Assembly (NCBI GenBank): GCA_963677395.2 | Contig: OY781965.2 | Span: 3,720,001-3,784,000, forward strand | Length of the DNA: 64,000 nt | Source of the DNA: G963667975 sp963677395 | GTDB taxonomy: Bacteria > Bacteroidota > Bacteroidia > Bacteroidales > G963667975 | Direction of reading: 5' to 3' | Shown: one piece after another, positions 25,779 through 34,681 of the stretch | Position numbering within the stretch: position 1 is the stretch's first letter | Layout of the letters: every line of letters begins with the position of its first letter | The notes under the pieces: generated by a model | Seen by the model: the letters and a program-made list of their open reading frames with translations, nothing else | What the model was told of the DNA's origin: nothing | The model's database searches: none | Made by a program: the position numbers and the translations under genes

Positions 25779-26936
25779 ATGCCTCATTTTTCAGGAACAT
25801 TTGCAACTAAGCTACCGGGAACAGATACATCCATTTTTGCAATAATGTCAGCATTATCGCACGAATATAATGCGATTAATCTATCACAGGGTTTTCCCGA
25901 TTTTGAAGTTTCAGATAAACTTATTACCTTGGTTCAAGAGCAGATGCGCAAAGGGCTGAATCAGTATGCTCCCATGCCGGGAATTCTGCCTCTCCGTGAG
26001 CAAATTGCCTTAAAAACCGAGAAACTCTATGGTGCTGTTTATCATCCTGAAAAAGAAATCAATATTACAGCCGGGGCTACTCAGGCATTGTTTTCGATCA
26101 TAACTGCGATTATTCACGAAGGTGACGAAGCCATTATTCTTGAGCCTGCATACGACAGCTATGCCCCAACGGTAAAGCTTTGTGGTGGTATTCCGGTTCA
26201 TGTACCACTGGAGCTTCCCGATTATCATGTAAACTGGGAACTGGTAAAGAAAGTCATCAATCAGAAAACCAGAATGATTATCATTAACACGCCTCATAAT
26301 CCTACCGGAAGTATTCTGAGTAATGATGATTTAAAGGCACTGACCAAACTTACCAAAAATACTGATATAATTATCCTGAGTGACGAAGTGTACGAACATC
26401 TTATATTCGACAATATTCGTCACGAAAGTGCCTGCCTATATCCTGAATTGGTTGAACGCAGCTTTGTTGTGAGTTCGTTCGGGAAAACATTTCATGCTAC
26501 AGGATGGAAAATGGGGTATGTACTCGCTCCTGAAAACCTGATGAAAGAGTTTCGGAAAGTGCATCAGTTTACCGTTTTTGCCTGCAATACTCCAGTTCAG
26601 TATGCAATGGCCGAGTATCTGAAAGATGAAGCAAATTATCTTCATCTGAACCAGTTTTATCAGGACAAGCGAGACCTGTTTTTGAAACTGATTCAAGGAT
26701 CAAGATTTGAAATAGTACCTTGCCGCGGAACCTATTTTCAAGTATTGAATTACAACAGAATCTCTGATGAAAAGGAGACAGATTTTGCCAAACGATTAAC
26801 CATTGAGCATAAAATTGCTTCAATTCCAATTTCACCTTTTTATCAGAAAGCCATCGACAATAAGAACCTCCGGTTTTGCTTTGCCAAAAAAGATGAAACG
26901 TTGATGAAAGCTGCTGAAATTCTTGTAAAAATCTAA
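25779..26936 (+). CDS. Methionine aminotransferase (YbdL-type, PLP-dependent)
   Basis: A fold-type I, class I/II aminotransferase of 385 residues. Visible are INLSQGFPDFEVSDKL, NQYAPMPGILPLREQIA, INITAGATQALFS, EPAYDSYAPTV, IINTPHNPTGSIL, ILSDEVYEHLIFD and the PLP lysine in SSFGKTFHATGWKMGY (Lys236). The SQGFPDF start and FGKTFHATGWK segment match the YbdL/methionine aminotransferase group, which also acts on other 2-oxo acids in methionine salvage; the exact substrate is inferred. It has its own promoter and no operon partners. Confidence 0.88.
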   Translation: MPHFSGTFATKLPGTDTSIFAIMSALSHEYNAINLSQGFPDFEVSDKLITLVQEQMRKGLNQYAPMPGILPLREQIALKTEKLYGAVYHPEKEINITAGATQALFSIITAIIHEGDEAIILEPAYDSYAPTVKLCGGIPVHVPLELPDYHVNWELVKKVINQKTRMIIINTPHNPTGSILSNDDLKALTKLTKNTDIIILSDEVYEHLIFDNIRHESACLYPELVERSFVVSSFGKTFHATGWKMGYVLAPENLMKEFRKVHQFTVFACNTPVQYAMAEYLKDEANYLHLNQFYQDKRDLFLKLIQGSRFEIVPCRGTYFQVLNYNRISDEKETDFAKRLTIEHKIASIPISPFYQKAIDNKNLRFCFAKKDETLMKAAEILVKI

Positions 26937-27079
26937 AAAATAAGGCAATCATGAGCTGCATACTAATCTGACTGTTTAACCGTTTTTTATGAACATTGCG
27001 GTGTTTATAAAAGCCTCAAAACAAAAAAAGGAAAAATCAAAGGAATAGCTATATTAGCCAACTATAAAAACAAAGAAAA

Positions 27080-27805
27080 ATGCTAGCAGGAGTTCTTTTA
27101 CAAATCGTAGAATCAGGCGCAGTAGCTGATACGTTAAATACTGCCACACAAGCCGTACATACTGTGGCTCAAGGTCCGGTAGAGGAGAAGATGAGTTTAC
27201 TGAGCTTAGTAATGAAAGGTGGAGTTATTATGATTCCCCTGTTGATTCTTTCACTCATAACGGTTTATGTATTTATTGAACGATATATGCTTATCAAAAA
27301 AGCATCCAAAGAGAATCATGACTTTATCAACAGCATCCGTGATTTTGTACTTAACGACCGTTTAGATTCTGCTCTTTCGCTTTGCAAATCAACACAAAGC
27401 CCAATAGCCAGAATGATTGAGAAAGGACTAAACCGCGTAGGCCGTCCATTGAAAGAAATTGAAGAGTCTATTGAGATTGTGGGCAAATTTGAAGTTTACA
27501 AACTGGAAAAGAACCTTGTGATTCTGGCAATCATTGCAGGGATTGCTCCTATGTTTGGATTTATCGGTACAATTATCGGGGTTATCAAGATTTTCCATGA
27601 CATTTCGCTTGCCGGCGATGTAAGTATTTCGAGTGTTTCGGCTGGTTTATATGCCAAAATGGTTTCGAGTGCCGGCGGTCTTATCGTAGGGATTATCTCC
27701 TTTATCTGTTACCATTGGTTGAATATCATGATTGAAAAGATTGTTCAGAAAATGGAATATAACGCGGTTAACTTTATCGATCTACTTCAAGAACCTTCAA
27801 AATGA
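27080..27805 (+). CDS. exbB: MotA/TolQ/ExbB proton channel family protein
   Basis: ExbB/TolQ forms the inner-membrane channel that uses the proton gradient to energise TonB-type transport. The 241-residue protein has three membrane segments: about 47-66 (GGVIMIPLLILSLITVYVFI), 145-170 (LVILAIIAGIAPMFGFIGTIIGVI) and 190-215 (SSAGGLIVGIISFICYHWL). Hallmark residues are GTIIGVIKIF and the LYAKMVSSAGGLIVGI stretch. It heads the operon exbB-exbD-tonB-like-folC, overlapping exbD by 4 nt (ATGA). A -7-like TATATTAG (27050-27057, one mismatch) precedes it. Confidence 0.9.
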   Translation: MLAGVLLQIVESGAVADTLNTATQAVHTVAQGPVEEKMSLLSLVMKGGVIMIPLLILSLITVYVFIERYMLIKKASKENHDFINSIRDFVLNDRLDSALSLCKSTQSPIARMIEKGLNRVGRPLKEIEESIEIVGKFEVYKLEKNLVILAIIAGIAPMFGFIGTIIGVIKIFHDISLAGDVSISSVSAGLYAKMVSSAGGLIVGIISFICYHWLNIMIEKIVQKMEYNAVNFIDLLQEPSK

Positions 27806-28215
27806 AATTAAGAAGCAGAACCAAAATAACAGCCGAAGTGGCTACCAGTTCGATGAACGACATCATGTTCTTTTTGATGTTGTTCTTCCTAATTATGTCC
27901 ACTTTGTTGAATCCAAATGTTATTAAACTTTCTCTTCCGAGTTCAAAACATAACCAAACTCTGCATCAAAAAGAAGTTTCACTCTCTATAACCAAAGAGC
28001 GGCAGTTTTTTATCAACAACAAACCTATCGCCTTTGAACAGATAGAAAGTGAATTGATTAATGAGCTGAAAGATGCCCGCGAAGCAACCGTGATTCTTAG
28101 GTGTGATAATACCAGAACGGTTCAGGATTTGGTAGATGTTCTGGAAATTGGAAATAAGTTGAAGATAAAGATGATTCTTGCAACAAAAGCACCCAATGGA
28201 GCAGCACAACAATAA
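27802..28215 (+). CDS. exbD: Biopolymer transporter ExbD/TolR
   Basis: The 137-residue partner of ExbB: an N-terminal membrane helix (about 16-36) with the essential proton-carrying aspartate Asp20 in SSMNDIMFFLMLFFLIMS, and a periplasmic domain with the LRCDNTRTVQDLVDVLEIG segment typical of ExbD/TolR. It overlaps exbB by 4 nt and the TonB-like gene by 20 nt, so all three should be made together. No second ExbD is present, although many Bacteroidota systems have two. Confidence 0.9.
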   Translation: MKLRSRTKITAEVATSSMNDIMFFLMLFFLIMSTLLNPNVIKLSLPSSKHNQTLHQKEVSLSITKERQFFINNKPIAFEQIESELINELKDAREATVILRCDNTRTVQDLVDVLEIGNKLKIKMILATKAPNGAAQQ

Positions 28216-29089
28216 CAAGGAAGTTGTACGGAACAATGTTTTTGGCATTGCCGGATCAATCGGGTTTCACTTGGTTTTGATTGTGCTTTTGCTTTTATCC
28301 TATTACAAAACTCCCAATCCTCCTTTTCCTGATACCGACGGAGGAGGTGGTGGTGGCCTTGGCATTGAAGTAAATCTGGGAAACTCGGACAATGGCATGG
28401 GCGATGTAGCCAATAACATGATTTCGTTCCCCGAATTTAAATCGAATCTTCAGGAAATCGAAAACCCGCCTGATGTTTTCCCTAAATCAACAGAAACTGT
28501 TAACAGTGATTACGTAACTTCTGAACATGGAGAAGCTACTTCTATCAATCAAAATCGGAAAAAGAATCCTGTTGAAACGAGTGAAGAAGCCGTTAATCCA
28601 AATTTTCTTTATCATAAAAAGAAAACAAACAGCGACGGTACTACAGGCAAAGAAGGCAATCAGGGAGATCCTAACGGAGATCCTAACAGCAAGTACTACT
28701 ACAAAGGATCTGGAACCGGCTCGGGGACTGGAACTGGCTCAGGGGTTGGCTCGGGTACAGGTTCTGGAATGGGCAGCGGAAATGGCAGTGGAATTGGCAC
28801 AGGTAACGGTAGCGGTATTTCGTTTAAACTGAACGGAAGAGTTTCGCGTGCGTTGCCAAAACCCGACTACTCATCAAACGATCAGGGAACTGTTGTTGTA
28901 AAAATATGGGTAAACCAAAAAGGTGAAGTTACTCAGGTACAGGCCGGCGAACGTGGAACTACCACCACCGACCGTAATTTATGGCGACAGGCAGAAGATG
29001 CTGCTACAAAATCAAAATTCAGTGCAAATCCGGATGCTCCCGAAGAGCAAATTGGAACCATTACCTATAAGTTTATTAAATTAAATTAG
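28196..29089 (+). CDS. TonB-like energy transducer with Gly-rich linker
   Basis: A 297-residue periplasm-spanning protein. Start set at the ATG 28196 (MEQHNNNK); a TTG at 28178 is unlikely. One N-terminal membrane helix (about 15-38, FGIAGSIGFHLVLIVLLLLSYY) is followed by a low-complexity periplasmic region with a GGGGGLG block, and a GSGTGSG-type tract at about 171-207. The C-terminal domain (about 215-297) has KIWVNQKGEVTQVQAGERGTTT and a final IGTITYKFIKLN, as in TonB/TolA-like C-termini. It sits behind ExbB-ExbD, fitting an energised envelope complex. Whether it is TonB or TolA-like is not decided by sequence. Confidence 0.82.
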   Translation: MEQHNNNKEVVRNNVFGIAGSIGFHLVLIVLLLLSYYKTPNPPFPDTDGGGGGGLGIEVNLGNSDNGMGDVANNMISFPEFKSNLQEIENPPDVFPKSTETVNSDYVTSEHGEATSINQNRKKNPVETSEEAVNPNFLYHKKKTNSDGTTGKEGNQGDPNGDPNSKYYYKGSGTGSGTGTGSGVGSGTGSGMGSGNGSGIGTGNGSGISFKLNGRVSRALPKPDYSSNDQGTVVVKIWVNQKGEVTQVQAGERGTTTTDRNLWRQAEDAATKSKFSANPDAPEEQIGTITYKFIKLN

Positions 29090-29101
29090 TATTCAGAAAT
29101 C

Positions 29102-30400
29102 ATGAATCAATATCAGGAAGTGCTGGACTATATGTTCAGCGCTTTGCCTATGTTTCACCGCATTGGCGCAGCCGCTTACAAAGCAAATCTGGACAATACA
29201 CACGCTCTGATGGAGCATCTGCACCATCCTGAAACAAAGTTCAAAGCCATACATATTGCCGGAACGAACGGCAAAGGCTCTACTTCACACATGCTGGCTT
29301 CTATATTTCAGGAAGCCGGATATAAAACCGGACTTTACACCTCTCCTCACCTGCGCGACTTCAGAGAACGCATCCGCATTAATGGAGAGATGATTCCGGA
29401 AGAAAAGGTTGTCACATTTGTGGATGAACATAAAGCGTTTTTTAATACGTTACACCCCTCCTTTTTCGAAATGACTGTAGGGCTGGCTTTCGATTATTTT
29501 GCGAATGAAAAGGTTGATATTGCCATCATAGAAACCGGACTGGGTGGCCGACTGGATTCCACCAACGTTATCCTGCCAGAAATAGCTGTAATTACAAACA
29601 TCGGGAAAGATCATACTCAGTTTCTGGGTGATACACTTGAAAAAATTGCTTCGGAAAAAGCAGGCATTATTAAACCCGGTATTCCGGTGGTGATTGGCGA
29701 AACACATCCCGAAACCGAAATTGTTTTCCGCAACAAAGCTTCGGAATGTAATTCTCCTCTCCTCTTTGCCGATCAAAAATACAGGATAATCCGCAATGAT
29801 TATCACTCTGAATCACAACGTACATTGCTCAGTATGGAAGTTTTGTTTCCGGATAATAGTATGCACTGTTTCGAAAGCGAGTTATCAGGAATCTATCAAA
29901 CCAAAAATATCCTTACAGCGCTTGCAGCAGCTTACGAACTAAAAAACAAAGGTTGGAAGCTATCAGAAAAAACTGTAGAAAACGGTATTCTGCATGCTGT
30001 CACCAATACCGGATTAATGGGACGATGGCAAATTCTCGGACAAAGCCCACTTACGGTTTGCGATACGGCACACAATGTTCACGGCATAACCGAAGTTTTG
30101 AAGCAACTCGAAAGAATTAGCTTTCAGAAACTTCATATTGTGTTTGGAATGGTGGATGATAAAGATATAAGTGGTGTACTGGAACTGATGCCCAAAGAAG
30201 CAATTTATTATTTCTGTAAAGCAGGTATTCCCCGTGCTATGGATGCCCAAAAACTTGCTATAATCGCCGGGAAATCAGGGCTTAAAGGCAAAACATGCAC
30301 CACTGTGAACGATGCACTGCAACAGGCTCGCGAACAGGCTCAGCCCAACGATATGATTTACATTGGAGGAAGCACCTTTGTGGTGGCCGAAGTAGTGTGA
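29102..30400 (+). CDS. folC: Folylpolyglutamate synthase / dihydrofolate synthase
   Basis: FolC adds glutamate to dihydropteroate and to folates. The 432-residue protein has the Mur-ligase-like pattern: P-loop HIAGTNGKGSTSHML near residue 55, YTSPHLRDFRERIRING, FDYFANEKVDIAIIETGLGGRLDSTN, ITNIGKDHTQFLGDTLEKIASEKAGI, and VCDTAHNVHGI. It lies 12 nt after the TonB-like gene, the last gene of that operon, and is followed by a strong terminator. The link to the transport genes is probably only transcriptional. Confidence 0.94.
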   Translation: MNQYQEVLDYMFSALPMFHRIGAAAYKANLDNTHALMEHLHHPETKFKAIHIAGTNGKGSTSHMLASIFQEAGYKTGLYTSPHLRDFRERIRINGEMIPEEKVVTFVDEHKAFFNTLHPSFFEMTVGLAFDYFANEKVDIAIIETGLGGRLDSTNVILPEIAVITNIGKDHTQFLGDTLEKIASEKAGIIKPGIPVVIGETHPETEIVFRNKASECNSPLLFADQKYRIIRNDYHSESQRTLLSMEVLFPDNSMHCFESELSGIYQTKNILTALAAAYELKNKGWKLSEKTVENGILHAVTNTGLMGRWQILGQSPLTVCDTAHNVHGITEVLKQLERISFQKLHIVFGMVDDKDISGVLELMPKEAIYYFCKAGIPRAMDAQKLAIIAGKSGLKGKTCTTVNDALQQAREQAQPNDMIYIGGSTFVVAEVV

Positions 30401-30428
30401 TGACATTAATCAGTGGGTGCATTTGACA

Positions 30429-30469
30429 AAATATATGGTTCCACTCCCGCATTTCGCCTCCATATATTT
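30429..30469. other. 10-bp inverted repeat with 21-nt loop after folC
   Basis: AAATATATGG at 30429-30438 is repeated in reverse complement at 30460-30469, with a C-rich loop between. No gene lies between folC and its terminator, so this stem is in the folC 3' untranslated region. Function unknown. Confidence 0.4.
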
Positions 30470-30517
30470 GTGATGTAAGTCAGATAAATCCGACCAAAGT
30501 CTGTTTTATTCTGTTAC

Positions 30518-30563
30518 AAGCGCCGAAAGCGGTCGAAGCCCCTTTCGGCGCTTAGTTTTTTTT
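30518..30563 (+). terminator. Terminator after folC
   Basis: A perfect 12-bp GC-rich stem (30518-30529 with 30542-30553, 12-nt loop) is followed by AG and eight T residues. It closes the exbB-folC operon; the convergent YfcC gene ends 2 nt beyond it. Confidence 0.88.
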
Positions 30564-30564
30564 A

Positions 30565-32145
30565 CTAGAAATCCGTCAAAGGTATAGTTACGGTTGGAAT
30601 CAGAAGTAGCCAGCCCAGAATCACCATCAACAGAATGAATGGCCAAGCCCATTTAAACCATTTATTGAACGGAATGCGGGCAATCTCCAGTACACCAATT
30701 AACACTCCGGATGTTGGAGTAATCAGATTCGTAAAACCATCTCCAATATGAAAAGCAGTAACGGTGGCCTGTTTCGACAAACCAATCATTTCGGAAACAT
30801 CACGTAAAATAGGCATAATCAAAGCGGCCTTTGCTGTTCCTGAGGTTATTATTGCATTTAATCCCGACTGAAATGTGTACATCAGCGAGATGGTTGCCAC
30901 ATTATTCAGTCCCTGCATTGAGTTTGAAATGGCATACAAAAGTGTATCAATCACTTTCCCATCTTCCAGTATCACAATAATGCCGCCGGCCAAACCCACC
31001 ACCAGAGCCGCCGACATAATATCCTTTGCACCCGTAACAAAAAGTTTTGTAATATCGTTAGGTGATTTACCCATGGCAATCCCTGTAATAATTGCCATCG
31101 CAAAAAATAGTGCCGCAATTTCAAGCAATGACCAGCCGAAGCCCATCACTCCCACCATCAGATATGCAATGGTGAATAACAGTATCGACAAAATAAAATA
31201 CTGCATTGATTTCCGAACGGTAATAAAACCGACAACAGCAAACAATCCGGCAACAATCGGGAGCATGGGCAACTCAAAGATCGATTTTCCCACTTTCAGA
31301 GTATTTACTGGTATCGCCACGGCATAAGCTATGGCTATGGTAAGAATCATAAAATAAGCAATCCACGATGAACGCAAAGCAGGTTGATTCAAATCCCCCT
31401 CAGCCTGACTATGATGTTCTCGCCAGTAAGCATCACTTTCGTAAACAGGCGATTTTGTGGGATTCTTTTTTACTCTGGCTGCATAACGAAGCACATAACT
31501 AATCCCCACTATATTAACCACAATCCAGATAACAAACCGATATTCGATACCCGAAAAGAGTGGCAATCCGGCAATTTCCTGAGCAATACCAAGCGTAAAC
31601 GGATTAAGCAGACAGCCTGCAAAACCAATTCCGGCAGCAATAAAGCACATACAAACTCCTACAATAGAATCGTAACCCATCGAAATAGCAAGCGGCACAA
31701 AGATGATTACAAAGGCAATCGTCTCTTCACTCATTCCAAAAACTGCCCCGAAAAAGCTGAACATCAGCATTACCAACGTAATAATAATATTATTGACGCC
31801 CACTTTCCGGAAAAACGTATAACGCTCCAGACGCTTACTTTTGGCTAAAAACGAACCAACTCCGGCATCTATCGCTTTGCTTTCGTTCAGAATCCAGAAA
31901 GCACCTCCCAATATCAGAATAAATACAATAATTTTGGGAGAACGGACGAATCCTTTGTAGAAAGCCGAAAACAATTGCCAAGTCTGAGCCTGTTGGTCAA
32001 CCTGATGGTATGAACCTGTAACAATCATCTTGTTTTCATCGCGGGCAAATTCACCGGCTGGAATAAACCAGGTAGAGATTGCAGCGAGCAGAATTACTGC
32101 AAACACAATGACATAAGTGTGCGGAAATTGTCGTTTTTTCGCCAT
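30565..32145 (-). CDS. YfcC family / C4-dicarboxylate anaerobic-carrier-type transporter
   Basis: A 526-residue inner-membrane transporter with at least ten hydrophobic segments. The N-terminus FPHTYVIVFAVILLAAISTWFIPAGEF, then GGAFWILNESKAIDAG, MSEETIAFVIIFVPLAISMGYD, GCLLNPFTLGIAQEIAGLPLFSG and ITPTSGVLIGVLEIARIPF match the YfcC/DcuC-like group. Relatives move carboxylates or basic amino acids; the substrate is not decided here. Single gene with a TACCTTTG -7 box just upstream. Suits a fermentative lifestyle but this is inference. Confidence 0.85.
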   Translation of the reverse strand: MAKKRQFPHTYVIVFAVILLAAISTWFIPAGEFARDENKMIVTGSYHQVDQQAQTWQLFSAFYKGFVRSPKIIVFILILGGAFWILNESKAIDAGVGSFLAKSKRLERYTFFRKVGVNNIIITLVMLMFSFFGAVFGMSEETIAFVIIFVPLAISMGYDSIVGVCMCFIAAGIGFAGCLLNPFTLGIAQEIAGLPLFSGIEYRFVIWIVVNIVGISYVLRYAARVKKNPTKSPVYESDAYWREHHSQAEGDLNQPALRSSWIAYFMILTIAIAYAVAIPVNTLKVGKSIFELPMLPIVAGLFAVVGFITVRKSMQYFILSILLFTIAYLMVGVMGFGWSLLEIAALFFAMAIITGIAMGKSPNDITKLFVTGAKDIMSAALVVGLAGGIIVILEDGKVIDTLLYAISNSMQGLNNVATISLMYTFQSGLNAIITSGTAKAALIMPILRDVSEMIGLSKQATVTAFHIGDGFTNLITPTSGVLIGVLEIARIPFNKWFKWAWPFILLMVILGWLLLIPTVTIPLTDF

Positions 32146-32167
32146 AGATTATAAAATTTTAGGAAGC

Positions 32168-32175
32168 CAAAGGTA
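32168..32175 (-). promoter_or_regulatory. -7 box TACCTTTG for the YfcC gene
   Basis: A perfect minus-strand TAnnTTTG lies 22 nt before the ATG; the nearest TTTG upstream is 28 nt away, longer than usual. Confidence 0.45.
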
Positions 32176-32215
32176 GAAAGAATTTGGAGATTGGATAATG
32201 TACCAAATAAGCATT

Positions 32216-32635
32216 TCAATTACGAAGCTTACAACCAATCAATTGATACATATCTTCCAGATTTGAATTTTGGAATACGTCTATGCGAAAGCCACGACCT
32301 TCTGCATAGACTTTTGCGGTACGAATAATAGTTTTTAGTTCTTCGGATACAGAGCTTTGCAAAGCTTCTTCCGTTGCTTTTCCTCCATAAACCAACGCCA
32401 GCTTAAAGTATCCTTCGCATGGAATTAAATAAATAAGTACCCGTTTTTTGTCTCTGATACGAAAACTCCAGCCAAAACTTTTTCCGGCATAATTCCATTC
32501 TTCGGTAGCATCTGGTTTACAATTACAAACGTGTCGTTTCAATGCCTCCCATAGAGGAAAGGATTCTGCCAGCACATTCTGTAAATCAGCAGGTGCCGGG
32601 CAATTTTCTTTAGATTCAAAAACACTTAATGCCAT
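32216..32635 (-). CDS. DUF3788 family protein
   Basis: A 139-residue cytoplasmic protein matching DUF3788: the segment EEWNYAGKSFGWSFRIRDKKRVLIYLIPCEGYFKLALVYGGKA (written here in parts: WNYAGKSFGWSF, KRVLIYLIP, YFKLALVYGGKATEE) is the family core, resembling DUF1801/YdhG-like small domains. No catalytic residues can be named and the function is unknown. It stands alone, with a 153-nt AT-rich gap upstream in which only a poor promoter candidate was seen. Confidence 0.78.
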   Translation of the reverse strand: MALSVFESKENCPAPADLQNVLAESFPLWEALKRHVCNCKPDATEEWNYAGKSFGWSFRIRDKKRVLIYLIPCEGYFKLALVYGGKATEEALQSSVSEELKTIIRTAKVYAEGRGFRIDVFQNSNLEDMYQLIGCKLRN

Positions 32636-32788
32636 ATTATTTAATTTGAAAATGAATTCTGGTTAAACTCATGAAATTTTAAACCTGTCAGATTCCCTGT
32701 TATATTATAAAGATATATAATAGCTCAAATCCATTTCAGGATAATGCAAGTATAAGAATAATTGACACATTAGTACATTTTCAAACTA

Positions 32789-33580
32789 TCAAATTTTCAA
32801 ATTATCGTTTATCTTCTTTGCAATTGCTTTCGGGACGGGAAGATCACTTTTTACTTCAAATCCCAGTAATTCTCGTATTACGACCGACGCAATCATACAG
32901 CCAAACAAAGGCGGCATATAGGAAATCGTTCCCACTATCGACTTTTTATTTTGCTCGCCATGGGTTTCCTGTACCGATCCCTCAAATAAAAGTTCCGGAG
33001 TAAACACTACCTTAACTCCGGTATAGATGTTCAATTTGTGTAACCGTTTCCGTAAAACATCAGCCAGCGGGCACATATATGATTGTGCAATATCTGCAAT
33101 ATGCACCTGCGTTGGGTCAATCCTGCCACCCGAACCCATTGAACTCACGATCTTCAAGCCCAGATTTACCGAATGATAGATCAGAAATATTTTAGGAGAC
33201 AACGTATCTATCGCATCTACCACATAATCATAAGGATGTGATTTTAACAAATCAATCATTGACTCATCTTTCAGATATGCTGGCACTATTTCAAGTTGTA
33301 GTTCAGGATTTATATCCAGAAGCCTTTGCTTCATTATCTCGGCTTTCTGTTTTCCGATGGTGCTGTGCAAAGCCACGAGTTGGCGGTTCAAATTGGTCAG
33401 ATTCACTACATCACCATCGGCAATGGTCATCCGTCCAACACCTGCCCTGCAAATCATTTCGGCAGCGTAAGCACCTACTCCACCCAGTCCGATAACAAGT
33501 ACATGCTTGTATTTCAACTCTTCTATCCTGTCGGCACCAAATAAAAGCTCAGTGCGATTCAGCCAATTTATCGATTCCAT
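32789..33580 (-). CDS. tcdA: tRNA threonylcarbamoyladenosine dehydratase
   Basis: TcdA converts t6A to its cyclic form (ct6A) in tRNAs reading ANN codons, using ATP. The 263-residue E1-like protein has the nucleotide-binding VLVIGLGGVGAYAAEMICRAG, the segment IADGDVVNLTNLNRQ, DAIDTLSPKIFLI, and GSMGSGGRIDPTQVHIADI, which separates TcdA from ThiF/MoeB. It overlaps tatD by 13 nt and lies downstream of it. No CxxC zinc pair is needed in this group. Firm. Confidence 0.92.
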   Translation of the reverse strand: MESINWLNRTELLFGADRIEELKYKHVLVIGLGGVGAYAAEMICRAGVGRMTIADGDVVNLTNLNRQLVALHSTIGKQKAEIMKQRLLDINPELQLEIVPAYLKDESMIDLLKSHPYDYVVDAIDTLSPKIFLIYHSVNLGLKIVSSMGSGGRIDPTQVHIADIAQSYMCPLADVLRKRLHKLNIYTGVKVVFTPELLFEGSVQETHGEQNKKSIVGTISYMPPLFGCMIASVVIRELLGFEVKSDLPVPKAIAKKINDNLKI

Positions 33581-34260
33581 TTTGCAAAAATACGAAGGTA
33601 ATTCGTACCGACCAATTGTCTGATTTTCTCCTCGCTTTTCTGCATTCGGATAGCTGCAAACTGAATAATTTGGTCGATCGAAAAATGACTATCATCAGTC
33701 TCCAGAAAAAACGGATGGTTATACTTGCTTTGTAACATGCATGAAGCTGCTGATTCTGGATTTTGCAAAGCAGATCCGAATGATAAAATAAATCCCGCAT
33801 CAAACCATTTATTTGCAATATCCTGTTTCTGATTAAACCCATGAATGATGATTGGAACGGTAATCTGCAATTCTTTTACAAGGCAAATCAGCTCATCCTG
33901 AGCACGTACACAATGAATAATCAAAGGTTTTCTTGATTCTTCAGCACAAAAAGCTGCAAAGCGAAAATTCTCAACCTGGATTTTCCAATCGGCACCACGT
34001 AAACGATCGAGGCCTGTTTCACCCACAGCAACTATGCCTTTTAAGTGCAGACAAGCGCTGAACTCATGTTTTTGCTCATCCGTAAGCATCTGCAGATGAT
34101 TCCAAGGATGTAATGCCAGTGAATAACAAATACCTTCTTTACGCTGTGGAAAACAATGTAATAGCCCATCCTTAAAGTCGAGATTATAAATTCGCACCTC
34201 ATCTGCATTGGTTTGCATTTGATGGCTGTGAATGTCAATGGCCGGGAAATAATTATGCAT
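33568..34260 (-). CDS. TatD family metal-dependent hydrolase
   Basis: A 230-residue TIM-barrel metallohydrolase, slightly shorter than E. coli TatD (about 260). Start chosen at ATG 34260 (MHNYFPAIDIHSH); a TTG extension to 34290 is unlikely. Metal ligands appear in DIHSHQ, VAVGETGLDRL, IIHCVRAQDE, IIHGFNQKQ and LETDDSHF. Family members are DNases or hydrolases acting on 3' ends; the substrate here is unproven. It overlaps tcdA by 13 nt, so the pair is translationally coupled. Confidence 0.85.
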   Translation of the reverse strand: MHNYFPAIDIHSHQMQTNADEVRIYNLDFKDGLLHCFPQRKEGICYSLALHPWNHLQMLTDEQKHEFSACLHLKGIVAVGETGLDRLRGADWKIQVENFRFAAFCAEESRKPLIIHCVRAQDELICLVKELQITVPIIIHGFNQKQDIANKWFDAGFILSFGSALQNPESAASCMLQSKYNHPFFLETDDSHFSIDQIIQFAAIRMQKSEEKIRQLVGTNYLRIFAKWNR

Positions 34261-34681
34261 AGTAAAAAAAGTTTCAAATTTCAAAGACAAAAAGGGAAGG
34301 TAGGAAAATGAGATCTATTAATTCTGGTTTTGAAAGTTTAATAAAGAAAACCAAACAACCAGAAAGAACCTTTCTCCCTCTTGCCCCAATAATTGCAATT
34401 AACCGATTACTCCAGTCTATTTCTGTATATAAATATCGCTTAAAGCTCAAACTAGTCTCATACAACAACACTCGCATGTGTTAATAATCACCTCTATGTC
34501 ATCACCTTTTTCGCAATATAAAGATACAATATTTTATTCTTAATATACCAATTTAATATCTAAATTGTATTTCTGAAGCATAAATTTTGTCTGTATAAGT
34601 CCTACAAGTTGAAAAACATGTATCGAGTCTGCGTTTATCGTTTCTGCGTATTTCTCCCCTATTTCTCATACTTTTGCAATT
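34261..34681. other. Intergenic region upstream of tatD and the GT2 gene
   Basis: This 421-base AT-rich gap holds no convincing gene: the longest reading frame (34274-34477, minus, 67 codons) has no start context or family resemblance. The right end carries the GT2 promoter. I saw no terminator hairpin or repeat, and no -7 box for tatD. Confidence 0.5.
34669..34676 (+). promoter_or_regulatory. -7 box TACTTTTG giving a probably leaderless GT2 transcript
   Basis: A perfect TAnnTTTG ends 5 nt before the GTG start at 34682. In Bacteroidota transcription starts about 5-7 nt after the box, so the mRNA would begin at or within 2 nt of the start codon. Confidence 0.5.

Noticed and set aside
34274..34477. 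67-codon minus-strand reading frame
   Set aside because: No recognisable product, no signal or start context, in an AT-rich spacer upstream of tatD.
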